A stretch of DNA of 64,000 nucleotides from Pseudomonas matsuisoli (GTDB lineage Bacteria; Pseudomonadota; Gammaproteobacteria; Pseudomonadales; Pseudomonadaceae). Position 1 is the first letter of the stretch, and the number at the start of each line of letters is the position of its first letter. The stretch is from assembly GCF_014647635.1 (NCBI RefSeq), contig NZ_BMPO01000002.1:558001-622000 (forward strand). The letters run 5' to 3'. A program made the translations under genes and the position numbers. Under the pieces are notes generated by a model. The model was not told the DNA's origin. It worked only from the letters and a program-made list of their open reading frames with translations, and did not search any database. Shown in pieces: positions 55,078 to 64,000 of this stretch.

Positions 55078-55563
55078 ATGGCTGCAAACAAAAAGAAAGA
55101 GTTGATCATCGGCGCTGTCATGCTCGCCGTCGGGGTCGTTTACCTGGTTCTCACCGCACGGCTACCGAGCCACGATGGGATCGACGCGACCTTCGTACCT
55201 TATCTGCTGGCCACGACCCTGTGCGTCCTCGGCCTGCTCCATCTGGTAACGGTGTTCAAGGCACCTCAAGCCGTGGAAGGCACCAGCGAAGAAGGTGAAG
55301 GCGCACCTGAAACCATCAGCGTAAAAACGGTCATCGTGACCCTCGCCCTGATTGCAGGCTACGTCGCTTTGCTGCAACACGTGGGCTTTCTGATCATGAC
55401 CGTGGTGTACCTGTACCTGCAGTTCCTCGTGCTCACGCCAGTGACACAAAAGGCTAACCACATCGCTTATGCCGCAATCGCCGTCGCTACATCGGTCGTC
55501 ATTTACTTCTTGTTTCGGGAAGCCTTCGACCTCTTGCTGCCGTCCGGCCTGCTGAATTTCTAG
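55078..55563 (+). CDS. tctB: Tripartite tricarboxylate transporter small membrane subunit
   Basis: The 161-residue protein has four hydrophobic helices (about 10-30, 42-60, 85-110, 125-155), the typical TctB layout, with a charged loop between helices 2 and 3. It partners TctA in the inner membrane. GAGG precedes the ATG at 6 nt. Eleven bp separate it from tctA. Confidence 0.9.
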   Translation: MAANKKKELIIGAVMLAVGVVYLVLTARLPSHDGIDATFVPYLLATTLCVLGLLHLVTVFKAPQAVEGTSEEGEGAPETISVKTVIVTLALIAGYVALLQHVGFLIMTVVYLYLQFLVLTPVTQKANHIAYAAIAVATSVVIYFLFREAFDLLLPSGLLNF

Positions 55564-55574
55564 GAGCCATCCTC

Positions 55575-57095
55575 ATGTTAGATCTACTTGCGGCTGGTTT
55601 CGGAGCCGTATTCTCGGCTCAGATTCTTATCCTTATGGCCATAGGGGTAGCTGTCGGTATCGTGTTCGGTGCGGTGCCGGGGCTTTCGGCGACCATGGCG
55701 GTCGCGCTGTGCTTGCCGCTTACCTTCACGATGGGACCTCAGGCGGGCCTGTCGCTGCTGGTGGCGCTTTTTATTGGCGCAACCTCCGGCGGTTTGATAT
55801 CAGCCATTTTGCTCAAGATTCCAGGGACACCCTCCTCCATCGCTACCGTGTTCGACGGCGGTCCGCTGATGGAACAAGGGCACGGCGTCAAGGCTCTCGG
55901 TATCGGCATCGTTTTCTCATTCTTGGGTACGATCTTCAGTATCGCGGCACTCATGTTCCTCGCTCCTCAGCTTGCGAAAGTCGCGTTGCGTTTCGGTCCA
56001 CATGAATATTTCGCTATTGCGGTCTTCTCTCTCACGTTGATAGCGACACTTTCCACCGGCTCAATGGTGAAAGGGTTGTTCGCGGGCGCGCTTGGCTTTG
56101 CCGTATCGACCGTGGGTATCGCCCCTGTCGATGCCATCAGACGATTCACCTTCGATTTTGCCGAGCTCAACGGCGGCTTTGCCATGTTGACGGTGATGAT
56201 CGGGATGTTCGCCGTAGCGGAAATTATCAAGGTTGCCGAAACCGGTCGGACGGCGAGCCAGGGCAAAGCGCGGTCGGTCAGCATGAAAAACATCAAAGGC
56301 TTTGGCTTTTCGATGAAGGAGTTTCGCGAGCAAATTCCGAATGCAACTCGCTCAGGCTTCATCGGGCTCGGCATCGGCATTCTGCCTGGCATTGGGGCAG
56401 GCACCTCGAATATCGTTTCCTATATCATCTCGAAGAAGCGTGCGAAGAACCCAGAGACCTACGGTAAAGGCAACATTGGCGGCGTCGTAGCCAGCGAGAC
56501 CGCGAACAACGCAGGTATCGGCGGCGCGATGCTTCCGCTTATGACCCTCGGAATTCCCGGCGACACCGTCACAGCGATCATGCTCGGTGGGTTCCTAATC
56601 CATGGCATCCAACCGGGCCCGCTGCTGTTCATCAGCCAGGGCCCGTTGGTGTACACCATTTTCGCTGCGCTCATCGTCGCGACATTCATGATGCTGTTCA
56701 TGGAGTTCTACGGCCTGCGGATCTTCATCAAGCTCCTGGACGTGCCGAAGCATATCTTGCTACCGATCATTCTGGTCCTTTGCGTCGTCGGCGCCTTTGG
56801 CTTGTCGAGCCGCATCTTCGATGTCTGGTCGATCCTGCTGTTCGGTCTGCTGGGCTATGGCTTCGTGAAAGCGGGAATACCACCGGCGCCGTTCATCATC
56901 GGCTTCATTCTTGGGCCAATGGCGGAAACCAACTTGCGGCGCGGTCTGATGCTGTCGAACGGCAACTTCTTCGCGTTCCTTCAGAACCCCATCGCTGCGG
57001 TGTTCCTCGGATTGGCAGTAGCCTTCATCCTCTGGCATGTCTACAGCGCCATGCGGGTGAAGAAGAGTTCGGTGGACCAGATACTGCGTACCTGA
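55575..57095 (+). CDS. tctA: Tripartite tricarboxylate transporter large membrane subunit
   Basis: The 506-residue protein has about ten to twelve helices and the family motifs FGAVPGLSATMAVALCLPLT, ISAILLKIPGTPSS, GLGIGILPGIGAGTSNIVSY and GGAMLPLMTLGIPGDTVTA. It carries the solute with H+ or Na+. A strong terminator follows, so it ends the tctCBA operon. Confidence 0.95.
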   Translation: MLDLLAAGFGAVFSAQILILMAIGVAVGIVFGAVPGLSATMAVALCLPLTFTMGPQAGLSLLVALFIGATSGGLISAILLKIPGTPSSIATVFDGGPLMEQGHGVKALGIGIVFSFLGTIFSIAALMFLAPQLAKVALRFGPHEYFAIAVFSLTLIATLSTGSMVKGLFAGALGFAVSTVGIAPVDAIRRFTFDFAELNGGFAMLTVMIGMFAVAEIIKVAETGRTASQGKARSVSMKNIKGFGFSMKEFREQIPNATRSGFIGLGIGILPGIGAGTSNIVSYIISKKRAKNPETYGKGNIGGVVASETANNAGIGGAMLPLMTLGIPGDTVTAIMLGGFLIHGIQPGPLLFISQGPLVYTIFAALIVATFMMLFMEFYGLRIFIKLLDVPKHILLPIILVLCVVGAFGLSSRIFDVWSILLFGLLGYGFVKAGIPPAPFIIGFILGPMAETNLRRGLMLSNGNFFAFLQNPIAAVFLGLAVAFILWHVYSAMRVKKSSVDQILRT

Positions 57096-57112
57096 GCCGC
57101 CGAGGCATTCGA

Positions 57113-57143
57113 AAAAGCCGGACACTTGCATCCGGCTTTTTTG
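57113..57143 (+). terminator. Intrinsic terminator after tctA
   Basis: AAAAAGCCGGA and TCCGGCTTTTT form an 11-bp stem around an 8-nt loop and end in six T. It is the clearest terminator in the window and works in both directions by symmetry. Confidence 0.9.
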
Positions 57144-57355
57144 TGCCCGAAATTGCACTTTCCTTATTAGCAATCCTGATGACCATATATTTATTCTTCA
57201 CTTCTCCTCATAAAGCCGAACTGCTATGTTTCGACACCCTTCCGGGTATGTTCGGATTCGTGGATCGAGTCGTAGAACTCGCACAATAAATACATGCCTC
57301 GCATGCGCAAACCGTGGGCGCATGGCAGTAACCGCCTGACTGACAGGATCACCCA

Positions 57356-59014
57356 ATGTACGTTTACGACTCATACGATCAGCGCATCGTCGAGGATCGC
57401 GTCAAACAGTTCAGAGATCAGACACGCCGCTACCTTGCAGGCGAACTGTCTGACGAAGAATTCCGCCCGCTGCGATTGCAGAATGGACTTTATATCCAAC
57501 GCTACGCACCTATGCTGCGAATTGCCGTTCCGTACGGCCTGCTTTCGTCGCGCCAGGTTCGCAAGCTCGCGCAGATCGCGCGCGATTACGATAAGGGTTA
57601 CGCGCACATCAGCACCCGGCAAAACGTCCAGCTCAACTGGCCGGATCTTGAAGACGTTCCGGATATTCTCGCTGAGCTTGCGACGGTGCAAATGCACGCG
57701 ATTCAGACCAGCGGCAACTGTATCCGCAACACGACGACCGATCAGTTCGCCGGCGTTGCGCGCGATGAGGTGATCGATCCGCGACCGTGGTGCGAGCTGA
57801 TTCGGCAGTGGTCCACGTTCCATCCGGAATTCGCCCACCTTCCCCGCAAGTTCAAGATCGCGGTCAATGGCGCCGCGCAAGACCGTGCCGCGATCGAGGT
57901 CCATGACATCGGGCTGGAAGCGGTGAAGAACGCTGCCGGCGAATTGGGCTTCCGGGTGTCCGTAGGTGGGGGGTTGGGGCGAACGCCGATCGTCGGCAGC
58001 TTCATCAATGAGTTCCTGCCCTGGCAGCACCTGTTGAGCTATCTCGAAGCGATCATTCGGGTTTACAACCGCTATGGTCGACGGGACAACAAGTTCAAGG
58101 CGCGCATCAAGATTCTGGTCAAGGCACTGACCCCTGAGGTGTTCGCGGAACGCGTGGACGCGGAGTGGACCCATCTGAAAGACGGCCCAACGACGCTGGA
58201 CGATGCCGAGGTCCAGCGCGTGGCGCAGTTCTTCGTGGATCCAGACTACCGTGCGCTAGTTGACGAAAATGAACGCCTGGAGGGGCTCGATCGCGAGCAC
58301 CCGGGTTTCGCGCGCTGGCGCTCACGCAACGTCGTGCTGCACAAGAAGCCTGGCTACGCGGCGGTCACCTTGTCGCTGAAGCCCACAGGCGTCGCCCCAG
58401 GAGACGTCACCGACAAACAGCTGGATGTCATCGCCGATCTCGCCGACCGCTATAGCTTCGGTGAAGTGCGCAACAGTCATAACCAGAACATCATTCTCGC
58501 TGACGTGGAACAGCAATCGCTATTCGACCTGTGGAACGAGCTGCGCGAGAACGGCTTCGCTTCTCCAAACATCGGCCTGTTGACCGACATGATCTGCTGC
58601 CCAGGTGGCGACTTCTGCTCGTTGGCTAATGCCAAGTCGATCCCGGTCGCTGAATCCATACAGCGCCGTTTCGATAACCTGGATTACCTGTTCGATCTCG
58701 GTGACATCGACCTGAACATCTCTGGATGCATGAACGCCTGTGGCCACCACCATGTCGGGCACATCGGCATTCTGGGTGTGGACAAGAAGGGTCAGGAGTT
58801 CTACCAGGTGTCCCTGGGCGGCAGCTCCGCACGTGACGCATCGCTTGGCCAGATCCTCGGCCCATCGTTCGCGCAGGACGATATGCCGGACGTCATTGGT
58901 AAGGTCATCGATGTGTACGTCGAACGCCGTACCGAGGAAGAACGCTTCATCGATACCTTCCGCCGTATCGGCATCGATCCATTCAAGGAGCGCGTTTATG
59001 CAGCGAATCATTAA
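57356..59014 (+). CDS. cysI: Sulfite/nitrite reductase hemoprotein (CysI)
   Basis: The 552-residue enzyme has siroheme/[4Fe-4S] Cys at 415, 421, 458 and 462 (CCPGGDFC and SGCMNACGHHH, C-x5-C and C-x3-C). It resembles the Pseudomonas-type CysI. It reduces sulfite to sulfide in assimilation; the DUF934 gene that follows is its usual partner. A 260-bp leader with an AT-rich part lies upstream, a likely place for CysB control. GGATC precedes the ATG. Confidence 0.93.
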   Translation: MYVYDSYDQRIVEDRVKQFRDQTRRYLAGELSDEEFRPLRLQNGLYIQRYAPMLRIAVPYGLLSSRQVRKLAQIARDYDKGYAHISTRQNVQLNWPDLEDVPDILAELATVQMHAIQTSGNCIRNTTTDQFAGVARDEVIDPRPWCELIRQWSTFHPEFAHLPRKFKIAVNGAAQDRAAIEVHDIGLEAVKNAAGELGFRVSVGGGLGRTPIVGSFINEFLPWQHLLSYLEAIIRVYNRYGRRDNKFKARIKILVKALTPEVFAERVDAEWTHLKDGPTTLDDAEVQRVAQFFVDPDYRALVDENERLEGLDREHPGFARWRSRNVVLHKKPGYAAVTLSLKPTGVAPGDVTDKQLDVIADLADRYSFGEVRNSHNQNIILADVEQQSLFDLWNELRENGFASPNIGLLTDMICCPGGDFCSLANAKSIPVAESIQRRFDNLDYLFDLGDIDLNISGCMNACGHHHVGHIGILGVDKKGQEFYQVSLGGSSARDASLGQILGPSFAQDDMPDVIGKVIDVYVERRTEEERFIDTFRRIGIDPFKERVYAANH

Positions 59015-59498
59015 GAACGATCAGGTCGTCGATGAGAGCTGGCACCTGCTCCCTAAGGACGCCGACCTGGCGACCCTGTCCAACAGTGACGACGTCATCG
59101 TTCCGCTATCGCTATGGCTGGAACACGGGCATGCACTAAGGGCACGCGACGGTGGGCTGGGCGTTTGGCTGGATGCGGGCGAAGAAATCGAAGAGATTGC
59201 TGAGCAGCTGGATCGCTTTCAGGTGATCGCGTTGAATTTTCCGGTATTCACGGATGGTCGGCACTTTTCGACTGCGCGACTCCTGCGCGAGCGCTATGGC
59301 TATAAAGGCGAAGTCCGTGCGATTGGGGACGTTCTGCGAGACCAGCTGTTTTTCATGAAGCGCTGCGGTTTCGATGCCTATGCCGTCCGACCCGACCGTG
59401 ATCCCTACGATGCCTTGCAAAGCCTGCAGGATTTCTCCGACTCCTATCAGGCTGCAGCGGACCAACCGCTTCCACTTTTCAGGCGTCGAAACGCCTGA
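58998..59498 (+). CDS. DUF934-family protein, sulfite reductase partner
   Basis: The 166-residue product has DUF934 motifs (LNFPVFTDGRHFSTARLLRE in part, RCGFDAYAVRPD). AAGGAG precedes the ATG by 7 nt and the start overlaps the end of cysI by 17 nt, so translation is coupled. The family is almost always next to cysI and is thought to supply electrons or aid assembly, but its role is not proven. Confidence 0.9.
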   Translation: MQRIIKNDQVVDESWHLLPKDADLATLSNSDDVIVPLSLWLEHGHALRARDGGLGVWLDAGEEIEEIAEQLDRFQVIALNFPVFTDGRHFSTARLLRERYGYKGEVRAIGDVLRDQLFFMKRCGFDAYAVRPDRDPYDALQSLQDFSDSYQAAADQPLPLFRRRNA

Positions 59499-59512
59499 TG
59501 TCAGAGTCTATT

Positions 59513-59537
59513 GGATCCCGCCGCAATGGCGGGATTC
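59513..59537. terminator. Hairpin between convergent DUF934 and acuI genes
   Basis: GGATCCCGCC and GGCGGGATTC pair (one G-T) around a 5-nt loop. The T-content after it is moderate on both strands. It lies between two convergent genes and can serve both. Confidence 0.6.
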
Positions 59538-59555
59538 TGCTTCTGTAGTCTCGAC

Positions 59556-60551
59556 TTAGGAAAGGTTGACTAAGACGCGCCCGACCTGGCGTCCCGCCAA
59601 CATATGACTGATCGCACCTGGCAATTCTGGCAGCGTAATTTCCGTGGCCAGCGTCTCCAGGTTGTCGAGCTTCCATTGCAGGGAAAGCTTGTCCCACATG
59701 GACGCCTTCGCGACCAAGGGCAACTCGACCGAATCCACACCCAACAGGTTTACACCGCGAAGAATGAACGGCAACACGCTGGCTTCAAACTTGGCCCCCG
59801 CCGTCAGGCCACAGCACGCAACGCTGGCGCCATGCTGCAGGGACTTCACGACGTTGAATAGGATATCGCCACCGACGGTATCGATTGCGCCCGCCCAATA
59901 CTCGTTGAGGAGCGGCTTACCTTTGCCATCTTCCGCCGTGGCACGATCGAGTATCTGACGCGCGCCGAGCGTGTGCAAAAACGCGGCTTGCTCCTGCTTG
60001 CCGGTGGACGCCGCTACGGTGTACCCCAGGCGAGCAAGTAACGCGACAGCGACCGTACCGACGCCTCCAGACGCGCCTGTGACAAGAACAGGCCCAGCGT
60101 GCGGATCGATACCCATGTGTTCGAGCTTGTCGACACATAAGGCAGCTGTCAGTCCGGCCGTTCCGAGAATCATGGCCTCCCGCAGCGATAAGCCCTTTGG
60201 TCGCTTGATCGCCCAAGAAGATGGGATGCGAATGTACTGGCCGAAACCGCCGGGTGTATCCATCCCCAAATCGTAACCGGTGACGATCACCTCGTCGCCG
60301 GGTGCGAAATCGCCGCCGTTCGCCTGCTCCACTACGCCGGCGGCGTCGATCCCCGGCGTGTGGGGATAATGACGCGTAACACCCTTGTTTCCGGTAGCCG
60401 ACAAGGCATCTTTGTAATTAAGCGAGGAATACTGCACACGGATGAGGAGATCGTTGGGTGGAAGATCATCCACCCTCCGTTCGACGATGCCTTGGTCGAA
60501 GGTGTCGTGTGCGCCCTCGGTCACGCGAAACGCTTTGAACGACTGCGCCAT
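59556..60551 (-). CDS. acuI: YhdH/AcuI-family acrylyl-CoA reductase (MDR)
   Basis: The 331-residue product has a GroES-like domain (NYKDALSATGNKGV, YPHTPGIDAAGVV) and a Rossmann domain with VTGASGGVGTVAVALLARLG. The lack of zinc-ligand Cys and the YhdH-type sequence indicate an NADPH-dependent acrylyl-CoA reductase type, not a zinc alcohol dehydrogenase. AAGGAGG precedes the ATG. It lies 9 bp after sohB and is probably co-transcribed with it. Confidence 0.9.
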   Translation of the reverse strand: MAQSFKAFRVTEGAHDTFDQGIVERRVDDLPPNDLLIRVQYSSLNYKDALSATGNKGVTRHYPHTPGIDAAGVVEQANGGDFAPGDEVIVTGYDLGMDTPGGFGQYIRIPSSWAIKRPKGLSLREAMILGTAGLTAALCVDKLEHMGIDPHAGPVLVTGASGGVGTVAVALLARLGYTVAASTGKQEQAAFLHTLGARQILDRATAEDGKGKPLLNEYWAGAIDTVGGDILFNVVKSLQHGASVACCGLTAGAKFEASVLPFILRGVNLLGVDSVELPLVAKASMWDKLSLQWKLDNLETLATEITLPELPGAISHMLAGRQVGRVLVNLS

Positions 60552-60560
60552 GAAACCTCC

Positions 60561-61580
60561 TTACCAAAAACGCTGTTGGTGAAAACGGCTCAACCATGTC
60601 AGCAGCGTACGGTCCAGCACCCCGCTAGCGGCAACGCCGAAACGCTCTGGCAGACTCTTCTTCTCGACATAGCGCAACTGGAACAGTTCGGCGTCCCCAG
60701 CGCGCTCCGCAAGATATTCGTCACTCGTCCGTAATTCGTCCACCAATTGCTTACCAAGCGCAGCCTGGCCTAGCCACACTTCACCCGTTGCGACGTCATC
60801 AATCGACAACTGCGGGCGGTAGCCCGCCACGAAGTTCTTGAACAACTCATGAGTAGACTCCAGATCTTCCTGAAATTTCTCTCGGCCTTTCTCGGTGTTT
60901 TCACCGAAAACTGTAAGCGTGCGCTTGTATTCACCCGCGGTTAGCACTTCGAAATCGACGTCATGCTTCTTGAGCAGACGGTGCACGTTTGGTAACTGCG
61001 CCACGACACCGATCGAGCCAAGGATGGCAAATGGCGCGCTCAGAATCTTATTGCCGATACAAGCCATCATGTATCCACCGCTGGCGGCGACCTTATCGAC
61101 GCATACGGTGAGGGGAATGCCGGCCTTGCGTATGCGCGCCAATTGGGACGCCGCCAAGCCGTAGCTATGGACCATGCCACCACCGCTTTCTAGGCGTACG
61201 ACCACCTCATCACGCGGTGTCGCGAGTTCGAGCAAAGCCGTGATTTCGTGTCGGAGGTGCTCAGTCGCTGACGCTTTGATATCGCCATCGAAATCAAGCA
61301 CGAACACCCGCGGCTTGGCGTCTTCCTTCTTCGCCTGTTTGGCGGCTTTCGTTTCCGCTTTGCGCAGGGCCTTCAGCTTGTCTTTGTCCAGAAGGGTCTG
61401 TTCCAGGCGGTGGCGGAGGTCTTTGTAAAAGTCATTGAGCTTGAGTACATCAAGGTGGCCGCCCGACGCGCGACGTCCCCGACCGCGTAGCGCAGCGATG
61501 ACTGCCACGATAATCAGAATCGCCACGACGATCGTGACTGTGCGGGCTAGAAAGCCGGCATATTCCGCTAGAAACTCCAC
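60561..61580 (-). CDS. sohB: SohB inner-membrane serine protease (S49)
   Basis: The 339-residue protein has an N-terminal membrane helix (residues about 12-32), a basic region and an S49 peptidase domain. The catalytic Ser is in KVAASGGYMMAC and the general-base Lys in GEYKRTLTVFGENTEKG. It starts with GTG. SohB is a possible signal-peptide or membrane-protein protease. It is the first gene of a minus-strand pair with acuI. Confidence 0.9.
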   Translation of the reverse strand: MEFLAEYAGFLARTVTIVVAILIIVAVIAALRGRGRRASGGHLDVLKLNDFYKDLRHRLEQTLLDKDKLKALRKAETKAAKQAKKEDAKPRVFVLDFDGDIKASATEHLRHEITALLELATPRDEVVVRLESGGGMVHSYGLAASQLARIRKAGIPLTVCVDKVAASGGYMMACIGNKILSAPFAILGSIGVVAQLPNVHRLLKKHDVDFEVLTAGEYKRTLTVFGENTEKGREKFQEDLESTHELFKNFVAGYRPQLSIDDVATGEVWLGQAALGKQLVDELRTSDEYLAERAGDAELFQLRYVEKKSLPERFGVAASGVLDRTLLTWLSRFHQQRFW

Positions 61581-61788
61581 GTATGACCCCTTAGGCTAGT
61601 TCGATCTGGTGTCTGGTACCGCAAGCAGCATACCGGGGCGTCTTCAAGGCAGCCAGCGTGGCGGGCTCGACGTACCGGTTCGCCCTTTCAAACAAACGTA
61701 TGAACGCACATTGACACGGCGCCTGCGTCCACCCTACGCTCGCTCGATGTTCGGCTTGGCCGAACCCTTCGCTATCAAGGAGATCAAT

Positions 61789-62103
61789 GTGAGCACTGTC
61801 GCTGAAGTCACTCAAAAACTGCAATCGCGCTTCAATCCAAGTGCCGCAGCGGGCCTTGACCTGATTTTCCAGTTCAATCTCGAAGATGGCGAGAACTACT
61901 ACCTCGCCGTCAAAGACAGCACGTGTGATCTGGTCGAAGGCGACGCTGCGGATCCTAACGTCACCTTGATCATGGATACCGAGACGCTTCGTGGCATCGT
62001 CAGTGGCGAAACCGACGGTATGCAGGCCTTCATGAGCGGCCGGTTGCGCACGGAAGGTGACATGATGCTGGCTATGAAGCTGGGTGAGCTATTCCCACGC
62101 TAA
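61789..62103 (+). CDS. SCP2 sterol-binding domain protein
   Basis: The 104-residue product is a bare SCP2 domain (FQFNLEDGENYYLAVKD, DPNVTLIMDTETLRGIVSGE). The start is a GTG with AAGGAG 7 nt upstream; the longer frame from 61609 adds a stretch without family similarity. SCP2 proteins bind lipids or acyl chains. Next to it on the left is sohB, divergent; on the right nudC, convergent. Confidence 0.88.
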   Translation: MSTVAEVTQKLQSRFNPSAAAGLDLIFQFNLEDGENYYLAVKDSTCDLVEGDAADPNVTLIMDTETLRGIVSGETDGMQAFMSGRLRTEGDMMLAMKLGELFPR

Positions 62104-62230
62104 GACGGCAACGTATAGCGCCTCTAAAAGCGGTCCCCCGGCGCTTTCCCAATTGCGTGAGCGTCGGCAGTTGTTTTGCACGTTGTTTGGCGTCGATCGA
62201 ACGGGTCGTTCTACTCGATCGGCGCATCGT

Positions 62231-63067
62231 TTAACGCGGCAACGATGGCTTTTCCTCGCCCATGCGACCAGCCCGATAGGTGTCGATGAGGTAGCGGGAA
62301 ATGCTCATCGGTCCGGGCAGTTGTGGCAAGTCACGCAGCGAGAACCACTGCGCATCCTCGATTTCCTCCGGCTGTAAGACGATATCCCCGCCTTCGTATT
62401 CCGCGTGGAAGCCAAGCATCAGCGAATGAGGAAAGGGCCAACTCTGGCTCGCGAGGTATTTCAGGTTTCGCACCTGAACACCGACCTCTTCGGAAACCTC
62501 GCGATGTACGCACTCCTCGATGGTTTCGCCTGGCTCGACGAAACCTGCAAGCGTGCTGTAGACCCCTGGTAAAAAGCGTGGCGACCGAGCGAGCAAGACG
62601 TCATCGCCACGTGTCACGAGAACGATCATGCTGGGCGATATGCGTGGATATTGCCGCAAGCCACAGGCTGGACATCCCCTCGCCCGCTCGCCGTTAATGC
62701 CCAACGTTGCTGTGCCGCAGTGCCCACAAAAGCGATGATGACGCATCCACGTCGCGATTTGAGCCGCATAGACCAACATTCGATAAGCATGTCCATCTAC
62801 CGCGTTCATCATCAGTGGCCTAAGCGGCGACCACTCGGTATCGCTGATAACGACCGCGCTATCTAGTTCATAGACGAAGATATCTATGCCATCGTACGTA
62901 CCAATCCCTTGCAGCTCTGCTCGAGGCAAATCCAGCGTAGACAGCCATGCCCGGTCGAATAGCACGCCTTCCGACCCAACGAGAAACCCCTCCGGGCTGT
63001 GAACCAAGGCTTTCCCACCCGGCGTTTCAGAGTCCAACCAAGCGGGTTTCCACACGTTGAGCTTCAA
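62231..63067 (-). CDS. nudC: NAD+/NADH pyrophosphatase (RNA deNADding) NudC
   Basis: The 278-residue protein has the zinc ribbon (CGHCG and CPACG), the Nudix box [20 protein letters not shown] and the NudC-type [11 protein letters not shown] motif. The usual second residue of that motif is P, here S. It cleaves NAD(H) and removes NAD caps from RNA. It begins with a TTG that overlaps the fimL stop as TTGA, so the two are coupled. Confidence 0.94.
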   Translation of the reverse strand: MKLNVWKPAWLDSETPGGKALVHSPEGFLVGSEGVLFDRAWLSTLDLPRAELQGIGTYDGIDIFVYELDSAVVISDTEWSPLRPLMMNAVDGHAYRMLVYAAQIATWMRHHRFCGHCGTATLGINGERARGCPACGLRQYPRISPSMIVLVTRGDDVLLARSPRFLPGVYSTLAGFVEPGETIEECVHREVSEEVGVQVRNLKYLASQSWPFPHSLMLGFHAEYEGGDIVLQPEEIEDAQWFSLRDLPQLPGPMSISRYLIDTYRAGRMGEEKPSLPR

Positions 63068-63999
63068 GCCGCAGCTGCCTCCTCGTACAAGGTCTGAACG
63101 CTCTCAGCCGCCAGATCAAGGATTCGTGGCCTCAATTGGCGACCATGACTGCCTGACTCAAGAAAGTATTCAAGACTCGTGAGCGCATCAGCCAGTGCTT
63201 CCATCGTCCGGACCGCGGGAAGGCTATGCCCTTCGAGCATGCGAGTCCGGATGAAGTCTTCGCATGAAGAAACCAACTCTGCCGCACGTTGCTCGCCCAA
63301 AAACCAAAATCCACCGCGTACCGCCTGCAGCGTTTCTGGAACGCCAGTCAAATACTGCTGATCACCTTGGGTATCCATAAAGGTACTGATAGCACTCCGC
63401 GTGCGCGCCAGACCATTGAGCGCCTCGCTTAAAACCGACTCCCGAGCGGTAACGAGTTGATTCGAAAGCAACGCGTCGGCAGCTTCAAGCGATGAAGACG
63501 AGATATTTTCGCGCTCCATGCGAGAAATCTGCCCCTCGATATCCAGTAACGCATGCGCAAGGTCTGCAGGCGCGTTTGGCGCCATGATTGTCTCGTTATC
63601 GGGCATCAACGCATGTACACGTGTCATCAACGATTCTGATTCACTACGAAGATCGACCATCTCCAGCGTTTTCGCCAAGCGAGTAACGCGGGTCACGAGT
63701 TCAGTAAGCCCTTCAGCGTCGGCCACGCCCCGCTCGATCAGGTCCAAAAGGTCTTTGATCCCGGAAACTTCTTCGCCGATCGCCGAGGCAAGGCTACGCA
63801 TCACCTCCTGCCCGGGCTCGGCGAGCCGGGCATATTCCGCTTCGAGCTCGTGGTCACTAAAGGGCAAGGCAGGCAGTTTGAAGACGTCGCGTAGCTCGAC
63901 GCTGCGTGGGCCTGACGCATCGGACAGTGCAACGAGGTATAGCAAGTCTTTCAATAATCCGCCGGGAGCCTCATGAGCACTGTTACCAATACAGGCGCG
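63064..63999 (-). CDS. fimL: FimL-like type IV pilus regulatory protein (C-terminal part)
   Basis: The frame runs to the right edge without a start, so the N terminus lies outside. The visible 310 residues match what I recall of Pseudomonas Fim[39 protein letters not shown] in part, [21 protein letters not shown] in part, and [15 protein letters not shown]. FimL resembles the N-terminal part of ChpA and is a degenerate Hpt protein that links the Pil-Chp system to Vfr and pilus/twitching control. Its neighbour nudC is the same as in Pseudomonas aeruginosa. Confidence 0.85.
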   Translation of the reverse strand, partial: RACIGNSAHEAPGGLLKDLLYLVALSDASGPRSVELRDVFKLPALPFSDHELEAEYARLAEPGQEVMRSLASAIGEEVSGIKDLLDLIERGVADAEGLTELVTRVTRLAKTLEMVDLRSESESLMTRVHALMPDNETIMAPNAPADLAHALLDIEGQISRMERENISSSSLEAADALLSNQLVTARESVLSEALNGLARTRSAISTFMDTQGDQQYLTGVPETLQAVRGGFWFLGEQRAAELVSSCEDFIRTRMLEGHSLPAVRTMEALADALTSLEYFLESGSHGRQLRPRILDLAAESVQTLYEEAAAA

Positions 64000-64000
64000 A

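Noticed and set aside
1-64000. Search for CRISPR arrays, tRNA genes, insertion sequences and phage genes
   Set aside because: No regularly spaced repeats, cloverleaf-like sequence, transposase or integrase motifs were seen by eye.

Overview
The window reads as one 64 kb stretch of a GC-rich gammaproteobacterial chromosome, most likely a Pseudomonas or a close relative. The main reason is the right-hand block, cysI, DUF934, acuI, sohB, SCP2, nudC and fimL, whose order matches what I recall of Pseudomonas genomes. I saw no tRNA, rRNA, CRISPR array, transposase or integrase. The left two thirds looks like accessory metabolism: many small catabolic or detoxification modules, each beside its own LysR, AraC, HxlR, MocR or GntR regulator.

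Layout. Positions 1-5 kb hold the C-terminal end of a large sensor kinase, a regulator with two DNA-binding domains around a receiver domain, two divergent AraC-type regulators and a small lipoprotein. Positions 5-11 kb hold a LysR gene and a four-gene minus-strand operon: ABM-domain membrane protein, Tat-exported amidohydrolase, MFS_3 exporter and isochorismatase-like hydrolase. Positions 11-17 kb hold a haloperoxidase-like hydrolase, a DMT transporter, a DUF1835 protein and a LysR/isochorismatase pair. Positions 17-25 kb hold the full kdpFABCDE potassium system with a probable KdpE operator. Positions 25-31 kb hold an orphan WecG/TagA glycosyltransferase and several redox genes with HxlR and MocR regulators.

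Positions 31-37 kb hold a probable hydroxycarboxylate module: a 2HCT symporter, a CitE-like lyase, a class III CoA-transferase and an exported LigI-type hydrolase, around a LysR gene with a textbook operator. Next come a decayed FMN dehydrogenase, a DUF1090 protein, a class C beta-lactamase and a DUF3455/ECF sigma/anti-sigma operon. Positions 41-51 kb hold an L-arabinose oxidation locus: AraFGH, an exported mutarotase, an SDR dehydrogenase, an SMP-30 lactonase, an MFS carrier and an L-arabinonate dehydratase. The enzymes after 2-keto-3-deoxy-L-arabinonate are not in the window. Positions 51-57 kb hold a GntR/FCD regulator, a D-2-hydroxyacid dehydrogenase and a TctCBA transporter. The last 7 kb is the conserved sulfite reductase to fimL block.

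The best candidate for an undescribed system is the 31-37 kb hydroxycarboxylate module. It can be read as an exported lactonase that releases a hydroxyacid, a symporter that imports it, a CoA-transferase that activates it and a CitE-like lyase that cleaves it. Function was inferred from motifs and gene context only; no database search was run.
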